In this document: positions 23,477 through 36,700 of the stretch, in pieces
Numbering within the stretch: the stretch's first letter is position 1
Layout of the letters: the number at the start of each line of letters is the position of its first letter
Source: Todiramphus chloris collaris
Lineage: Eukaryota > Chordata > Aves > Coraciiformes > Alcedinidae
Direction of reading: 5' to 3'
NCBI GenBank assembly: GCA_025345505.1
Contig: JANVCC010000017.1
Location: 934,315-998,314, forward strand
DNA: 64,000 nucleotides
Notes under the pieces: generated by a model
Database searches by the model: none
What the model was told of the DNA's origin: nothing
Seen by the model: only the letters and a program-made list of their open reading frames with translations
Position numbers and translations under genes: made by a program

Positions 23477-24200
23477 GAATCATAGAATTATAGAATGTTT
23501 TGGGTTGGAAGGTACCTATAAAGGTCATCTAGTCCAATCCCCCTGCAATAAGCAGAGACATCTTCAATTAGATCAGGTTGCTCAGAGCCCCATCAAACCT
23601 GACCTTGGATGTTTCCAAGGAAGGGGCATCTATCACATCTCTGGGCAACCTCTTCCAGTGTTTCACCATTGTAATTGTGAACAATTTCTTCCTTATATCT
23701 AGTCTAAATCTACCCTATTTTAGTTTACAAAACATCATCCCTTGTCCAATTGCAACAGGCCCTGCTAAAAAGATTGTCCCCATCTTTTCTATAGACCCCC
23801 TCTAACTATTTAAAGGTTACAATAAAGTCTCCCCAGAGCCTTCTCTCCTCCAGGCTAAACAAACACAACACTCAGCCTTTCTTCACAGAAGTGCTCCAGA
23901 CCTCAAATCATTTTTGTGGCCTTCCTCTGGACCTGCTCCTTCAGGTCTATGTCCTTCTTGTGCTGAGGCCTTCAGAGATGGACACAGTACTGCAGGTGAG
24001 TCCCCACCAGAGTAGAACAGAGGGGTATAACCGCCTTCCTTGACCTGCTGGCCATGTTTCTTTTGAAGCAGCCCAGGATATAGTTTGTCTTCTAGGCAGT
24101 GAGTGTGTATTGCCAGCTCACATCCAGGCTTTCATCCTCCAGTAACCCCCAAGTTCTTTTCCACAGAGCTGCTCTTAATCCCTTCAACCCCTATCCTAGA
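23477..24200 (-). mobile_element. CR1 LINE, 5'-truncated, minus strand
   Basis: Read on the plus strand it starts with AATCATAGAATTATAGAATG and the GGGTTGGAAGG text typical of the reverse complement of a CR1 3' end. It continues through the reverse complement of the end of ORF2 (CTCCAGGCTAAACAA, GGACACAGTACTGCAGGTGAG, CTTGACCTGCTGGCCA). About 720 bases remain of a roughly 4.5 kb element. The coding frame is broken by many changes, with no open frame over about 75 codons, so this copy is fairly old. Truncation from the 5' end is the normal outcome of CR1 target-primed insertion. Confidence 0.9.
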
Positions 24201-26772
24201 AGATGCCTAGAATATTGTTTTTATGCCTAGAAGAATGTTTTTTACTTCCATCAAAAAACCACCAGAGCAAGAAGCTCTTGGGGCATTGCACAAAAATACA
24301 AGGGGAAGAAAATGCAAGGGACAATGAAAATGTTTGTGGCTGACAAATGCAATTTCTGATCTGAATGTCTTTCACAAGTTAGCATTTCACTCTCCAGTTT
24401 CTCAGTCTTGAATATATGTAAATGCACTTGTTTCACTTTGGGAATGTGAGTAGAGATAGAAAAAAATATTCAGAGAGTAGTCCTGTAATAACCTCAATAC
24501 TGAATTTATATAATGAACTTTTAAACACAAATGAAAATACAAAGTCTTGATCTGACTATCACACACTTGAAGCAGAAAATTCACAAACATTCATCAAAAT
24601 AACTCAACATTTGTTAGGTATAGTACCAATTTCTCAATACTGGTAAAAGATTGCAAAAAAAAATTCCATGATCAAGCACTTCTGTTTCACCATGTCCTTG
24701 TTAAAATTTCACTCAGTTTACTTCAGAAGCCTTTTTTCCTTAAGAAGGAAAATGTCATTCTAAGGAACAACATTAATGAACTTGAGCCTTTGTGTTTATG
24801 ATATTGGTGTTAAAGAATAAAATCGATCAAAGCTGAGTAAAACTTTTTGGATAAGCCAGATGGGCTGCAGCTTCAGAATGCAGCATAACACATGTATGGT
24901 ATTTTCTTAAGTAGTTAAACCTCTGAATAGGAGAAGGGGTAGAGAAGCTGCACTCATCTAATTTTCCATTGTAGTTAAAATGGTATTTGTCAGTTCAGTT
25001 TTGCCTGAATTTTAACATGAGGTTAATTAGCAAGGCTTTTCAAAGTCTTTTCAAAGACTTTTCACATCTCTAGTACAAATCTAGCCTAGCTCAGCAGCAG
25101 TTGGTAATTGTTACCAGTGCATGATTGTTCACTTCTCTGTGTGAAATTAGTGTGCAGCCACAATCCAATTCAAGCAAGTCATGTTTGCATGTTACTGAGC
25201 CACAGTATAAATGGGAACTAATTGACTCGCATATTGGTTCTCCCAGCAAATCCAAGGACTGCAGCATATCTATGAAGAATAAATATCTACCTCTTTTATG
25301 ACTAGTCTTGGAGCAAGTTTCCACTTGGTATTTTTGCAATCAAGTGCTCCTTGGTGGTGAAAGTCAGACTTTGTCTTCCCAGACTGACTGTCAGGGATTT
25401 TCAGCAAGCACTAAATTCCCATTCAGAATGTATGCAACAAAAAACTATTTCTGAATGACATTTTGTCAAGGGCTTTTTAATTATTGTCATCCTCTAGTGT
25501 ATCTATAGATTGACCTGTCAACTGTGAAGCAACTGCTCTGATAAATCATTGTGATTGTGGAGGGATTTCCACCAAAATGTTTTAAATAATTGCATTTAGA
25601 TTGAAGGGCTAATGACTAAAAAGGATTGAGGAATTTAGAAAGAAGCATTTGAAACTTTCCTCTTGACAGAAGTGAAGGAAAAACACAGTAAGAGGTCATT
25701 CTTTTCTTGTGAAATTCTTCAGTTACCTGCAGAGTTAAAAGGAATCTTATAGTCAGATTTGTTCATGATTAAAATGTATTAGCAAGCTGGCCAACTTATA
25801 TATTAACTCCATAATATTTTTTTTCTGTTCCTAACGCTATAGACAGTATTTTATACTTTCAAATATTTGTAAGGAATATATGTGTTCAGTGCATTGAATC
25901 CAATTTCTTACATTTGAAAGACTAAGGAAACACAGCTATAGTTCTATCTCTACAAAGCACTGATGTATTCTGCCAGCCAACTTAATGCTCACAGTCAGAA
26001 ATCACTTTACGTATTAATTGCTCAGCATGTCCATGGTCCTTTAGCACTTCAGGACGATCTAATTTTAAACAGTCAGTTGGCTGTTTTTACACATCTCAGG
26101 GTGCAGCAAGAGTGGGGCATCTCCCTTGGAGCCTACGGCAGGGACCACGGGGGCTACCCATGTGAGTGGCTGGACAGGGCCTGGCAGCCTGAGCACATCC
26201 CACTGCCCCAGCCAGGAGCAGAGAACCAGAGGCATTGGGGCAGTCTCAGCCCTTATCACTGGGCACCTCTCTGGGAGCAGCTTTTTGGAGCTAGTACCAC
26301 AAAAAAAATATCTCTGTTGCACCAGAAGGCTTCAAGCTAACCTCATGTAAGATTCAGAGTCTGATGCCAGCTGCATAATGCACATGTAAGCAGACATTCA
26401 AAGAAAAGAGCAATGAGCAGCTTGGGAAATGTGTAACCGATCTTCCCTCATGCATACATCAATTTGCTTTTGAAAGAGAAAGAAAAAGAAAATAGTTTAT
26501 TTCCATCTATTTATTGTCTTGCTACAACCACGTAAATGCAGAACACATGCATGCTCAGGAGTAAGATGATCTCAAAAAACATATATATATACTGGTATTT
26601 CTCTTCATTGTTGCAATTTATTTCTGTTGGCACTTAAAAAGTTGTCATGGAAATTAAAATGATTCTGAATATCCACTTGCTGCTTTATATGGAAAAGATT
26701 GGTACTAAACCACCATTGTCCCAGGTTAGTTCTTTGCAGACTCCACTGAGGAGTTAGGAAACAACACTCACA
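24201..26772. other. Intergenic stretch with a small GC-rich block
   Basis: No gene supported. A GC-rich block at about 26,095-26,290 stands out; it has open frames of 85-125 codons on both strands, which is what GC-rich DNA gives by chance. No family was recognised in any frame. Confidence 0.45.
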
Positions 26773-27740
26773 CACAGAATCACAAGTCACACACTGATCA
26801 TCAAGTCCAGCTTATGACCTAACACCACCACATTGTCTAGACCATGGCACTAAGTGCCACATCCAGCCTTTCTTTAAACACATCCAGGGACAGTGACTCC
26901 ACCACCTCCCTGGGCAGTCCATTCCAATATCTGATCACCCTCTCTGTCAGGAAGTGCTTCCTGATATCCAACCAAAACCTCCCCTGGTGCAGCTTCAGGC
27001 CATGCCCTCTCGTCCTGTCACTAGTTGCCTGGGAGAAGAGCCTGACCCCCACCTGACTACAACCTCCCTTCAGGTAGTTGTAAAGAGCGACAAGGTCCCC
27101 CCTGAGTCTCCTCTTCTCCAAGCTAAACAACCCCACGTCCCTCAGCCTCTCATAAAATTTTCCTTCTGGTCCCTTCACCAGCCTCATTGCTCTCCTCTGA
27201 ACCCGCTCCAGCACCTCAGTATCCTTCTGGAAGTGAGGGGCCCAGAACTGTACACAGTACTCGAGGTGAGGCCTCACCAGTGCTGAGTGCAGGGGGAGAA
27301 TCACATCCCTAGTCCTGCTGGCCACACTATTCCTCATACAAACCAGGATGCCATTGGCCTTCCAGGCCACCTGAACACACTGCTGACTCATATTCAAGCA
27401 GCTGTCAACCAGCACTCACGGGTATCTCTCCACCAGACCGCTCTCCAGCCACTCCTCCCCCAGCCTGTAGCACTGCATGGGGTTATTGTGGACAAAGTAC
27501 AGGACCCTGCATTTTGTCCTGTTGAACTTCATACAGTTTGCCTTGGCCCATTGACTCAGCCTGTCCAGGTCCCTTTGCAGCATCTTCCTGCCCTCCAACA
27601 GATCGACAGTCTCTCCCAACTTGGTGTCATCTGCAAATTTACTGAGGGTAGAATCAATCCCCACATCCAAGATGCTGAATAGGACTGGGCCCAGTACTGA
27701 TGCCTGGGGTACACCACTGGTCACTGGACACCAACTGACA
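26773..27740 (-). mobile_element. CR1 LINE, 5'-truncated, minus strand, near-intact ORF2 C-terminus
   Basis: The minus strand encodes the C-terminal end of the CR1 ORF2 reverse transcriptase. It contains KFADDTKLG (the FADD form of the catalytic YXDD box), [43 protein letters not shown] and [13 protein letters not shown], ending in LDVALSAMV. Across 27,724 to 26,837 the frame is interrupted only once, by a TGA at 27,416-27,418 that replaces the arginine codon expected before VLVDS, a typical CpG decay. This makes it the best-preserved CR1 frame in the window and probably among the younger copies. The usual 8-bp repeats at the 3' end are degraded. The 5' break is near 27,740, just upstream of the FADD box. 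Confidence 0.92.
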
Positions 27741-30700
27741 TCTATTTTGTAATGCAGTATTATTCTTTAATATAGAGATGTTTTTCTTTTTCCATGTTAC
27801 TAAAATAAGTAAAATGGAAGCACAGAAACTGTATATATAACTAAAGAGTGGCATCAAGAAAGTATCACCCGGGCAGCATCCAGCAGTTCTACTTCCCTCC
27901 CAATGCTTGGCAGGATGGTAGTATGGGTATGTAGCTCTGTATTGGACCTGTTCATCTTTTATATGTTCAGTTTGTCAGCTACAGCTCATGCCTTTTGTCA
28001 TTATGGCTGCAAAAACAAATACCATAGGAATTGGGTTGATGAAAATGATCTCTTTAATAGAAAGACATCACCCTTTCTAATGGCAGCAGTTACACCATTT
28101 AAGTACATCTGGGCTAAGGGGAAGAGATTAAATCGAACTCTCAATGCAACTTTTAGAACAACTCCAAGAGTCATCACTTCAACTTGTTAGTACCATTCTT
28201 TCACCTCTGTAAAGCTTTATTCTTTATCCAATATCCCTTTTGCTATCAGCGGTTGTTACGTTACTACAGTTTTACATATTTGTGGTGAGGAAATTGGCAG
28301 CTAGGTTCTCACTCCGAAAATGTGTTTGTGCATGGAGTTGACATTAGCAAATGCAGAGTCCAATTTTATTGTCTGGACTAATCAAAACAGTAGAGTGCTA
28401 GTAGGAAGATTGGCTGAAGAAGTGTATAAACCACACTGAGCAGGGTTTACAGTAGGTCTATATTCATGAGGTGACTCTCTCCCTACTATATCTCTGCTCA
28501 CTACTACCTCTGGCATTGGATATCCCTGAAATCAGCACTGGTATTAAATAACTGTGTTATTTGATTTGCTTTATCCATTTGAGAACAGTGTTCTCAAATA
28601 ATTCCATTCTGGAAAAAAGCCCTGGTATTTATGGTTACTACTAATACCTATCATATACATACACTTAATTTATGTTTATTAGGTGCCATAGGACTAACCA
28701 CAAATCCAGTCAGATCTTACTTTATTGATTTATTCAAATTCTAATTTCAAATACTTGATCTGATAGGAAATCCTAAAATTTTACTGGATTCATCCTGAAC
28801 TGTGAATAAAAAATGCATCTCTCTAAATGCGACTCTGTTTCGTGCAATGCAAAGTTTAAAATGTGTTGGTATGAAATCAGTATAGTGACATTGCCAAAAT
28901 GACAAGAATTGCAATTCATATATATTTCACAGTGACAAAATGCTACAATATAACATACCAAAATAAACATTTTAGAAACACCAAAATGAAATATTTTGAC
29001 ATTATTAGATTGAAAAGACAAAGTTTCAAATGCGAAATTTAAAAAATCATTGTTCTGAAACACATAAGATACTAAAATGTTCTCTGACAACATTTTTGTT
29101 TACAAACCCCAATATTTTCTGTCTTAAAATCGTTTTCTTGACATGTTCTTTGTTTTGTGGTTTTGGTTTGTTTGGTTTTTTGTTTGTTTGTGTTTTTTGT
29201 TTGTTTTGTTTTTCCAGCAAGCCCTAGGAATAATTCACTTATTTTAAAAAATATAATGAAAATAATCATGTCAGCCTAAAACTAATAGAGCCTTTGAAGT
29301 TAATGTCTCTTTACAAGGAAAAGAAATAAAACCACAGAACTCTCCATCTCTCCCTTTCTCTCTGTTCCCTCATATTTAGCTCATTTTATGACCCATATTC
29401 TCCCTACCCCAGTAGCCATAAGCTTATTCACAACCAAACAAATGGTGATGACAAATGCCATCCCACAGACCACTTTCTTTGCTGTGTCAGGGTAGGCACC
29501 AGGCACCTTCTCCCTTGTGCCTGGCACTCAGTGCATCAGTGCCCCACATAAGTCCCCGGAGCCGCTTTGGTGAGGAGGGAGATGCACACCCACCAGACTG
29601 AAGGACGAAGTTGGCTGCAGTCTTCAGCCAACTGAAGTCAGTCATGTTAATATGTCAAGGTTACTCACAAATTGACTGTATCTGTGCAAGGAGAATGCAG
29701 GGATCTAGGGGGCCATTTAGAGAACCAATGTCTGGAACATAATTTTTGTGCATAATGAGAGCTTAAGCCTTCAACCTTGGTTTCTGACAGAGAAACAATC
29801 AATGAAAGAAAAACACCCTTCACATTCTGGTTGATGTATTTTTTGGAAACATAAATGTTTTTAAATATATCCACCTAACATGTCAATTAATCTTATAATC
29901 TTTGACAATAATTAAAACAAACTAGCAAACATCATTCCTGCAGGAAAAAAAAACCACAAGAAAATACAACAGAATATAAAAAGAAAAAATGAAGATCAAA
30001 CGTTCCTGTGCAAAATTTACAGATGCAGATCTCTCAAATATTTATATACGGATCCAGGTAAATGTAATTAAAATAATTAGTATGAAAGGCAGATTTTCAC
30101 AGGTAGAGTTGGCATATCACTTCAATGTAGCAAGGTAAATTTGTAACAATAAAGGACCTGTCCCACCATAAGAAAACTAAACAGGGTCAAAGCTATCCAG
30201 AGTAATGGAAACAAAAAATTACTTAATTGGCATGTTATTTTAATCAGAATTGTATGCTATACTGCTATTCATCTGTACAGTCTTTATTCATATAACTTCC
30301 AACACTGAGTTGAATGCAACCACTGCCAGGATTGGAGTGACTTGTGTTAATGACATTGCACAGGCTGTGATGCAAAGCTAGAGGAGGATGTACTACTCAC
30401 CTCTGAAGTTGGCTTTCAGTGCCCACATCTGCCTGAACATGGGAGAGAAACTGATCTGGAGGTGAAGTGACTTGCACTGCGTGTTTCTGTCTGACTAAGG
30501 TTCATGCTTTGCCATTTGAAGTCTAAGACTGTTGTCCTAACATACATAAATGTTTTATTTCAGCTTCATAAGAGAAAATATTTCTAGTCAAATTATAACT
30601 AAAGAGAAAAAAAAAATATTAAGTTTTGAGGAATAGTGCATTGGCAATGTTTTTAACTTATCAACCTCCCATTTTTCTTGATTCTGAAGGATTTTGCTCA

Positions 30701-32429
30701 ATAGTTGAAATTACTAAGAAAAGGCTTGTTTCTTGTCCTCCACAGCAAATGAGAATTGTTGCTGCAAGGTATCTTTTTTCATTATCAACATAAGAGCAAT
30801 GCAAACAACATTTGTAAAAATAATAACAGTACTTCAATAATAACTTTGCCAGTTTAAACATAAGTTAATCCAGAAGGTAGACATTCTGCATTGAGAAAGT
30901 CAGTGTTTCTCCATATGTATATCTGGCTTAAAACTCTCCCTACCTTCCACAGCCCTGGAATAATGCCAAGGGAGGCAGTTTGCCTGCATTTTGCAACCCA
31001 GACCCTTAAAAGCCAGCACAGCACCATAGCGTATTGCCCCTTCTGGACTATCTCAGTGAACTGTCTGTAAAAATTACCAGGCAGAAAAGTTAGGGTCCTT
31101 TTTCTGATGTATTTTGTTTATATCACAGCCATACAACATTAACAGCTACAAGGCTATCAGAATTTGTACAATGTAGTCAAATTGCTGTTTAAATACAACC
31201 CTTCATTCTTTTAGTCTGATTTTTGCTCCAGTTCTGCAGTGAATGATGAATTGGTGGAGTCAGGTGGCCAGCTGACTTCCATAGGGATAATCAATAGGGA
31301 TGGAAAAGAAGACAGAGCTGCACTAAAAAGAAGCTTATTAGGTCCTTTGTTATTTTCAGTTGATCTCACTAGACTTTCTGCTTTATTCATTAAGGCTCTG
31401 CTTCACCTAAACATGCGTGGCTGTAGTAACAACAAACACACATCTTAATGCATAAATTGTATTACAGTTAAATATGTTACTTTTATTACAGTTAAATATG
31501 TATTTCAATGTTTTCCTGAATGGGTATTTTAACACTTAATTTTTCTAAGTAAAAAAATGAGAGGAAAATGCAGTCATGTAATTCCACAGTTATTGTATTG
31601 CACAACTGATCCAGTAAAATTAATTTATCCTTATCTAGTATGCTAAATAACTTGCAGAAGTTCCTAGTGACCCAGTCAATATAACTTAACATTTTAGGAG
31701 AATACTTATTGAAGATGTAAAAAACTCACTGCTCATGAATAAACATTCAATTTACATCATTTACTTTAAATTCATATGATTCTTTCTCTGTGGTGTCTAT
31801 TCATGTAGCAAATTTCATGTTCAGCTAGTTTAGAATTAACCATTAGAAACAGAAAGGGGGCAAGAGAAAGGGAGAGTATACATTTTTGTACTCAGTTTCT
31901 TCAAATATAGCTTGAAGGACTTCATTTCCAGTTTAGAAGAATACCATTTCAACTGGAATAAACCATGGCATGTTAAATACTATAGTGGACTTTAAAAGCA
32001 AACTTATAAGGTAGTAATTACAAGTCAGGTGAGATTTATTTTGTAGCTTTACATGAAGATCGTTTAATATCATTACTGGGGACAAACAGCACAGTCTTGC
32101 ACTTCCTTTAGGGCTGAGAACTTTGTTTTTCACATCAAACAGCTATATTGTGGCATTGCTAACCTTAAAAAAAAGGACAGAGCACTTCATTTCAGTTTCT
32201 CACAAGTGAAAAATGAACATAAGAATGGTGTTAGTGGTTTGGAACTTCATCAGCTTTGCAGCATTGTCCAGCAGCAATGTGCAGCAGCAATGACCAGTAA
32301 CCAGTTTCTAGGTGGGACTCTAAGAAACAGAGCAAACACAGGAAACTTCCTCCTCATACTAGTCCAACGATAACTTACTTGGCTTGTGAACATTCAAAGC
32401 TAGAGTTTAGATTCTGGTTTTAATATTTT
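27741..32429. other. Intergenic AT-rich stretch
   Basis: No gene supported. It contains a T/G-rich low-complexity block (about 29,145-29,216), a GC-richer patch at about 29,480-29,620, and a 19-bp duplication at about 31,459-31,503 (TTATTACAGTTAAATATGT twice). A plus-strand frame at 31,239-31,448 follows a fair splice acceptor (TTTGCTCCAGTTCTGCAG), but nothing else supports an exon. Confidence 0.45.
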
Positions 32430-33740
32430 TATGATGACTTTGTCATCCAGCAATCTGTCTAATCTCATTTTGAAGCTGTGTAGGTCTCTACAACTTCATG
32501 TGACAATGAATTTCTTAGCTTCATCTGTGTATACAGATTTGTTTCTTTGGTCTGCAACTTTTTATATGAGTTCCCATACCTCTTTACCTTCTCAGTTTCA
32601 CTCATAATTTCATACTTCTGTTAAAAGCACCCCACAGTGCCTCTTCTCTGTGACTCCATGATGAAGAGTCTTTTTCTGTCTAGACCTTTCTCTGGGAATT
32701 GTTCTGTACTTTTTTTCATCACTGATGTTATTCTCTATACTTTTTCTGTTATGTCTTTGCAGAAGGAAGGAGATGAGACTGCCAACAATACTCAAGATCC
32801 ATGTTCATGAACTGCCATTATGCTTTTCAGATTAGTTCTATATTTTTTCCCCTAACTCCTAAACATTCCATTTTCTCTTTTGACCATTGTTGACTCCTGA
32901 ACTAACATTTTCATCAGCCTAGTTACTGGGACCTCTGAAATGTCTCTCCTCAGAGATAATGGATAATTTACTGCAAATGTAAAATTACCTTTGGCATGGC
33001 TATCATCCTTTCTGACTTTATCCATATGAAGTCCTCTGTATTACTGAGTTTTAATGCAGCCAGTAACTCAGTATTGAGAATTTGTGGACAGTTTTATTAA
33101 CAACTTTTTTAGCCCTGTGTGTCCTCAGTACCGTCAACAAACTTTGCCATTTCACTCTTCATTTTTTCTCTAGATAAATTCACTATGTGTGTAACAATAT
33201 AGGGCCTAGCGTGAAACTTTATGAGACTTCAAGAGTGATTTCACTGTATCGACAAAAACAACTATTGATTTTTTCCCTTTCTCTCCTATTTTTGATTATT
33301 TATTTGCTCATGAGAGAGTCTTAAAAAGAAATAATGATTAGATTTCTTTGATGGGCTGTTGAAACCTTTTTGAGACACAAGTATACAATAGCAAATGATT
33401 ATTGATTCTTTAAAGGATGAGCAAGACCAAACTTTTCTCTATAAAATCCACATTGATTTTTCCCAGTGATAGCATATTTATCCATGTAGTGACTGACTGT
33501 CTTCTACATTATATATTCCAGTGATTTGTCCGGTGAGTAGTCCCCACATCATGGGAGCCTTGTCTAATATTTCAGGTACCATTTTCTGCCTTTTGCTTTG
33601 GTATTCAGGTCATTTTGAGAGAAAGATGAGAAGCCACAATTAGTAGCATGCTCTTTTTAAAAGTTCAAGACCCTTTAGAACTTCAACAACTTATTGATAT
33701 GATATTATCTTTTCTTTACTTTATCCTATGAGACAGATCC
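32430..33740 (-). mobile_element. Ancient CR1/L3-like LINE relic, minus strand
   Basis: The plus-strand text follows, in order and spacing, the reverse complement of an old amniote CR1 (L3-type) ORF2. Landmarks include AATCTCATTTTGAAGCTGTG, GACAATGAATTTC, CACTGATGTTATTCTCTATACTTTTTCTG, CAATACTCAAGATCCATG, AACAATATAGGGCCTAG, ATGAGAGAGTCTT, TGAAACCTTTTTGAGACACAAGTA and AAAATCCACATTGA. No open frame survives and indels are frequent, so it predates the other CR1 copies by a wide margin. The match is from memory of the consensus; exact ends and subfamily are uncertain. Confidence 0.6.
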
Positions 33741-36700
33741 TCCAAAATGTTTCCCATAGAATTTCTATCATGTTCTCTTCCGTGAACAAAAATGCAAAGA
33801 ACTGATTTTACTTCACTCAGCTTTTGCACAGCTTCTTTCACCAGTTACACTCAAGATACTTCTCAATATAAATAAGCATGGTCTCTATTATACAGAAGGG
33901 AAAAAAGAAACCCAAACCAACAAAGACACAAGAGATGAAGGGCTAGATTTAATAAAGGCCTGACAGCAGGACCGGACACATATATCCCCTGTCTCCTCTG
34001 CAGTAGTTTAGCACAACCCAGCTTTGTTATGAAAGTCCCATAACTTTTTAGCATGTCTTGGGCCTGAGTTGATGCACACCGCCTCACTGGAGATAGAAAC
34101 TGTCTCCTGACTCTCTGTCTTAATGTCCTCACCACTAGGCTATACTTCTTCCATATCTAAGCCTATTTTAAAGTGTCCTTCTACAGCAATTAAAATGAAA
34201 TAAATAAATCAATCAGGGTTTATTTGAAGTTTCCCCTATTCAAAAAAGAGGTGAAAAGAAGTCCAGGATATAAGCCATTCTATTGTTTCACAAATAATTA
34301 TAACTCCAAGTTGGTCCATGCATATAATGAGATTTATATGTGTTTCATGACTCCTGAAATAACTTCTCAACTCACATTGCCAATGAACACACAGATGAGA
34401 ACAGTTACAGAGCATCTTTTGTTTTGTTATAGGAGTCCCTATAAGTCTTGCTAAACCACCACAGTTACATAGTGTCTGTCTGAACAATGTCTGGGTTGTC
34501 GCGAACATCCTGCATAGATGGTGTCAAAGACAGCAGGATGCAAGCAATTTTCCTGGATGCTGAGTTTCTTATTCTCTATGGGATCGGGTAAAATGAGTCA
34601 TAGATTCCAAATATAATTTGTCACTATTGTAAAACTAAAAGACAATTGGTCCTGATTAGCAGTTTCTGCTCCAAAAAGACTTGATTTGAAGGAGCATGAG
34701 TACTGCAGAGAAAAACATGAAGGTCCATCTCAGAACTGCTTTATTTGAAGAAGCTAGGTCTACATTTTAGTAAATGGAAAATCACTCTCTAGTCCCACAA
34801 AAGTAAAAAGCAATCTTGTAACTACAGTGATCCTGTAGTCAATGTGTAACTAGTCCAGTGCCAAAGAATAATCACTGAAAAAAAAAAAAAAAGTGATGTT
34901 TTTATATTAAAACTAGGATTTGGCCAAAATACCCTTTTTGACTTCATAAACAAAAGAGTACAGTAACAAAAAACTGTTGAAAAGAAAGAAGGGAACAAAG
35001 AAGGAATGAAACACTCTCTGTAGTACTAGACTTACACCTATGAGTTCATACACTTTGTGCAAGATTTACTTGGTTCCTCATCACCTCTACTGTGCTATGT
35101 CTGCTCTCAGGTTGGTACCCTGGATCAAAAAGGGGAAAACTGCAAAGAAACCAAGGCAAAGTGAATCAGAGAGAGACATCCCATGCTTAGGACTTGTCAG
35201 AGTGGAGTTATGGTAGGAGATATCCATGGACTAAATTCCACTCCCTGCTCTTTCTTCAGAGGGCTATTCAGGATCCCAGATGAGACCAAGATGGAAGGAA
35301 AAATCTCCTACGGATATTGCCATCACTTGTAATACAAGTGTCTTCTTCTAAATCAGGAATAAATTTTTCTGCATTTTGTGCCATTGGATTTGTTCAATCT
35401 TTCTCCCAAATGCAGCTGCAGTTCTGTCATCCCCTTAAGAATTAAGACTATAATTTTACGTAAATGAAAAAAAAAGTCCAATAATGATCTGTTATTGGCT
35501 TTTCTCCAAAATAACAAATGACCTTTCTTAGGGTTCGCCTCTTCTACTCTGAAGAGATCCATGTATTTTTCATGTGTGGTCCTAACAGAACATGATGTGA
35601 TTTATGAATATAACTCTGAAATTTTAGTGTATTAAGATAATACTGCTTTCAAGACAGATTCTGTTTGCCCTGTACTGCAAAACCCTGAGAAAGAATATAA
35701 TTTCTGTATGTTGCTCTGTTTTTATATATCAGTAAATGTTTCCTCAGATAATAGTATTTCGTTGTTTTAAAATAGAAACTAATAATGTCACTTAGCATAG
35801 TTTGAATTAAGTAATAAATAAAAATAAATAAAATGCTGAAAGGAAGATTTATTATTCGACCAAACAATCCTGAAGAAACCAGGTTTTCATATTCATAAAT
35901 TCTTCTTTATTTTCCAGCTGTGGCATTTCAGCATCTGCACATCAAAAGCTGAACCATTCTGTACTTCTTATGAAAGAGAAGAGTGTCCTGATGTGTCTAT
36001 ACAACAAATCCACATCTTTCCATTGCTGTCTTGATTAAAAGAGCATCAGTATTTAAAGCTTAATTTAAGCTTTTGTCTTGAAGTTTCTGGTAAATTATAC
36101 TCGTCTCAATCATTTCACTGTGTAAAGTGTGATCAAAATTGTACAAGAAAAAGAAATCCTGTGCTTTTCTGAAACTTGTGGGGATTTTGTTTGTGTTTAT
36201 TGGTATTCCCCACTAAATTAGTGGTTCCTATCCTTGACTCTGGGATCTGTATTCATATATGACCTCACAGTCCACATTGAGGTTTGGGTCACTCTTAAAT
36301 GCATCTTGGTAATGGAACAAGACCTCACCCACCAACCCCCTGGGGCATCTCAGGCCCAGCAATTATTCTGTAATCCATGCTGCTCTGGAGCTACATTGTT
36401 AAGGCCATTTAAAGCTATAGTTGTTTATAACAGCCTTGGCCACATGGTACCTATTCAAAGAATAATTCAAGCCTTAAACATATGACTTTTCCCAGGTAAC
36501 ATTAGAATAATTTGCAGCAGAGAAAAAAGAGATATAATGCTCTGAGATCCCCATCAAATCACACACCGTTGCTCTCACATGGATCTCCAATTTCATGGGA
36601 TGCAAAATGTGTAAGAGAAAAGTCACAGAAGTTTTCTTATATATATCTCTTGGGCTTGATATAGGCCGTTATTATGATTTATTTGTTATTTGTTGTGCAC

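Noticed and set aside
26954-27682. Plus-strand open frames of 110 and 131 codons
   Set aside because: They are antisense to the CR1 ORF2 encoded on the minus strand.
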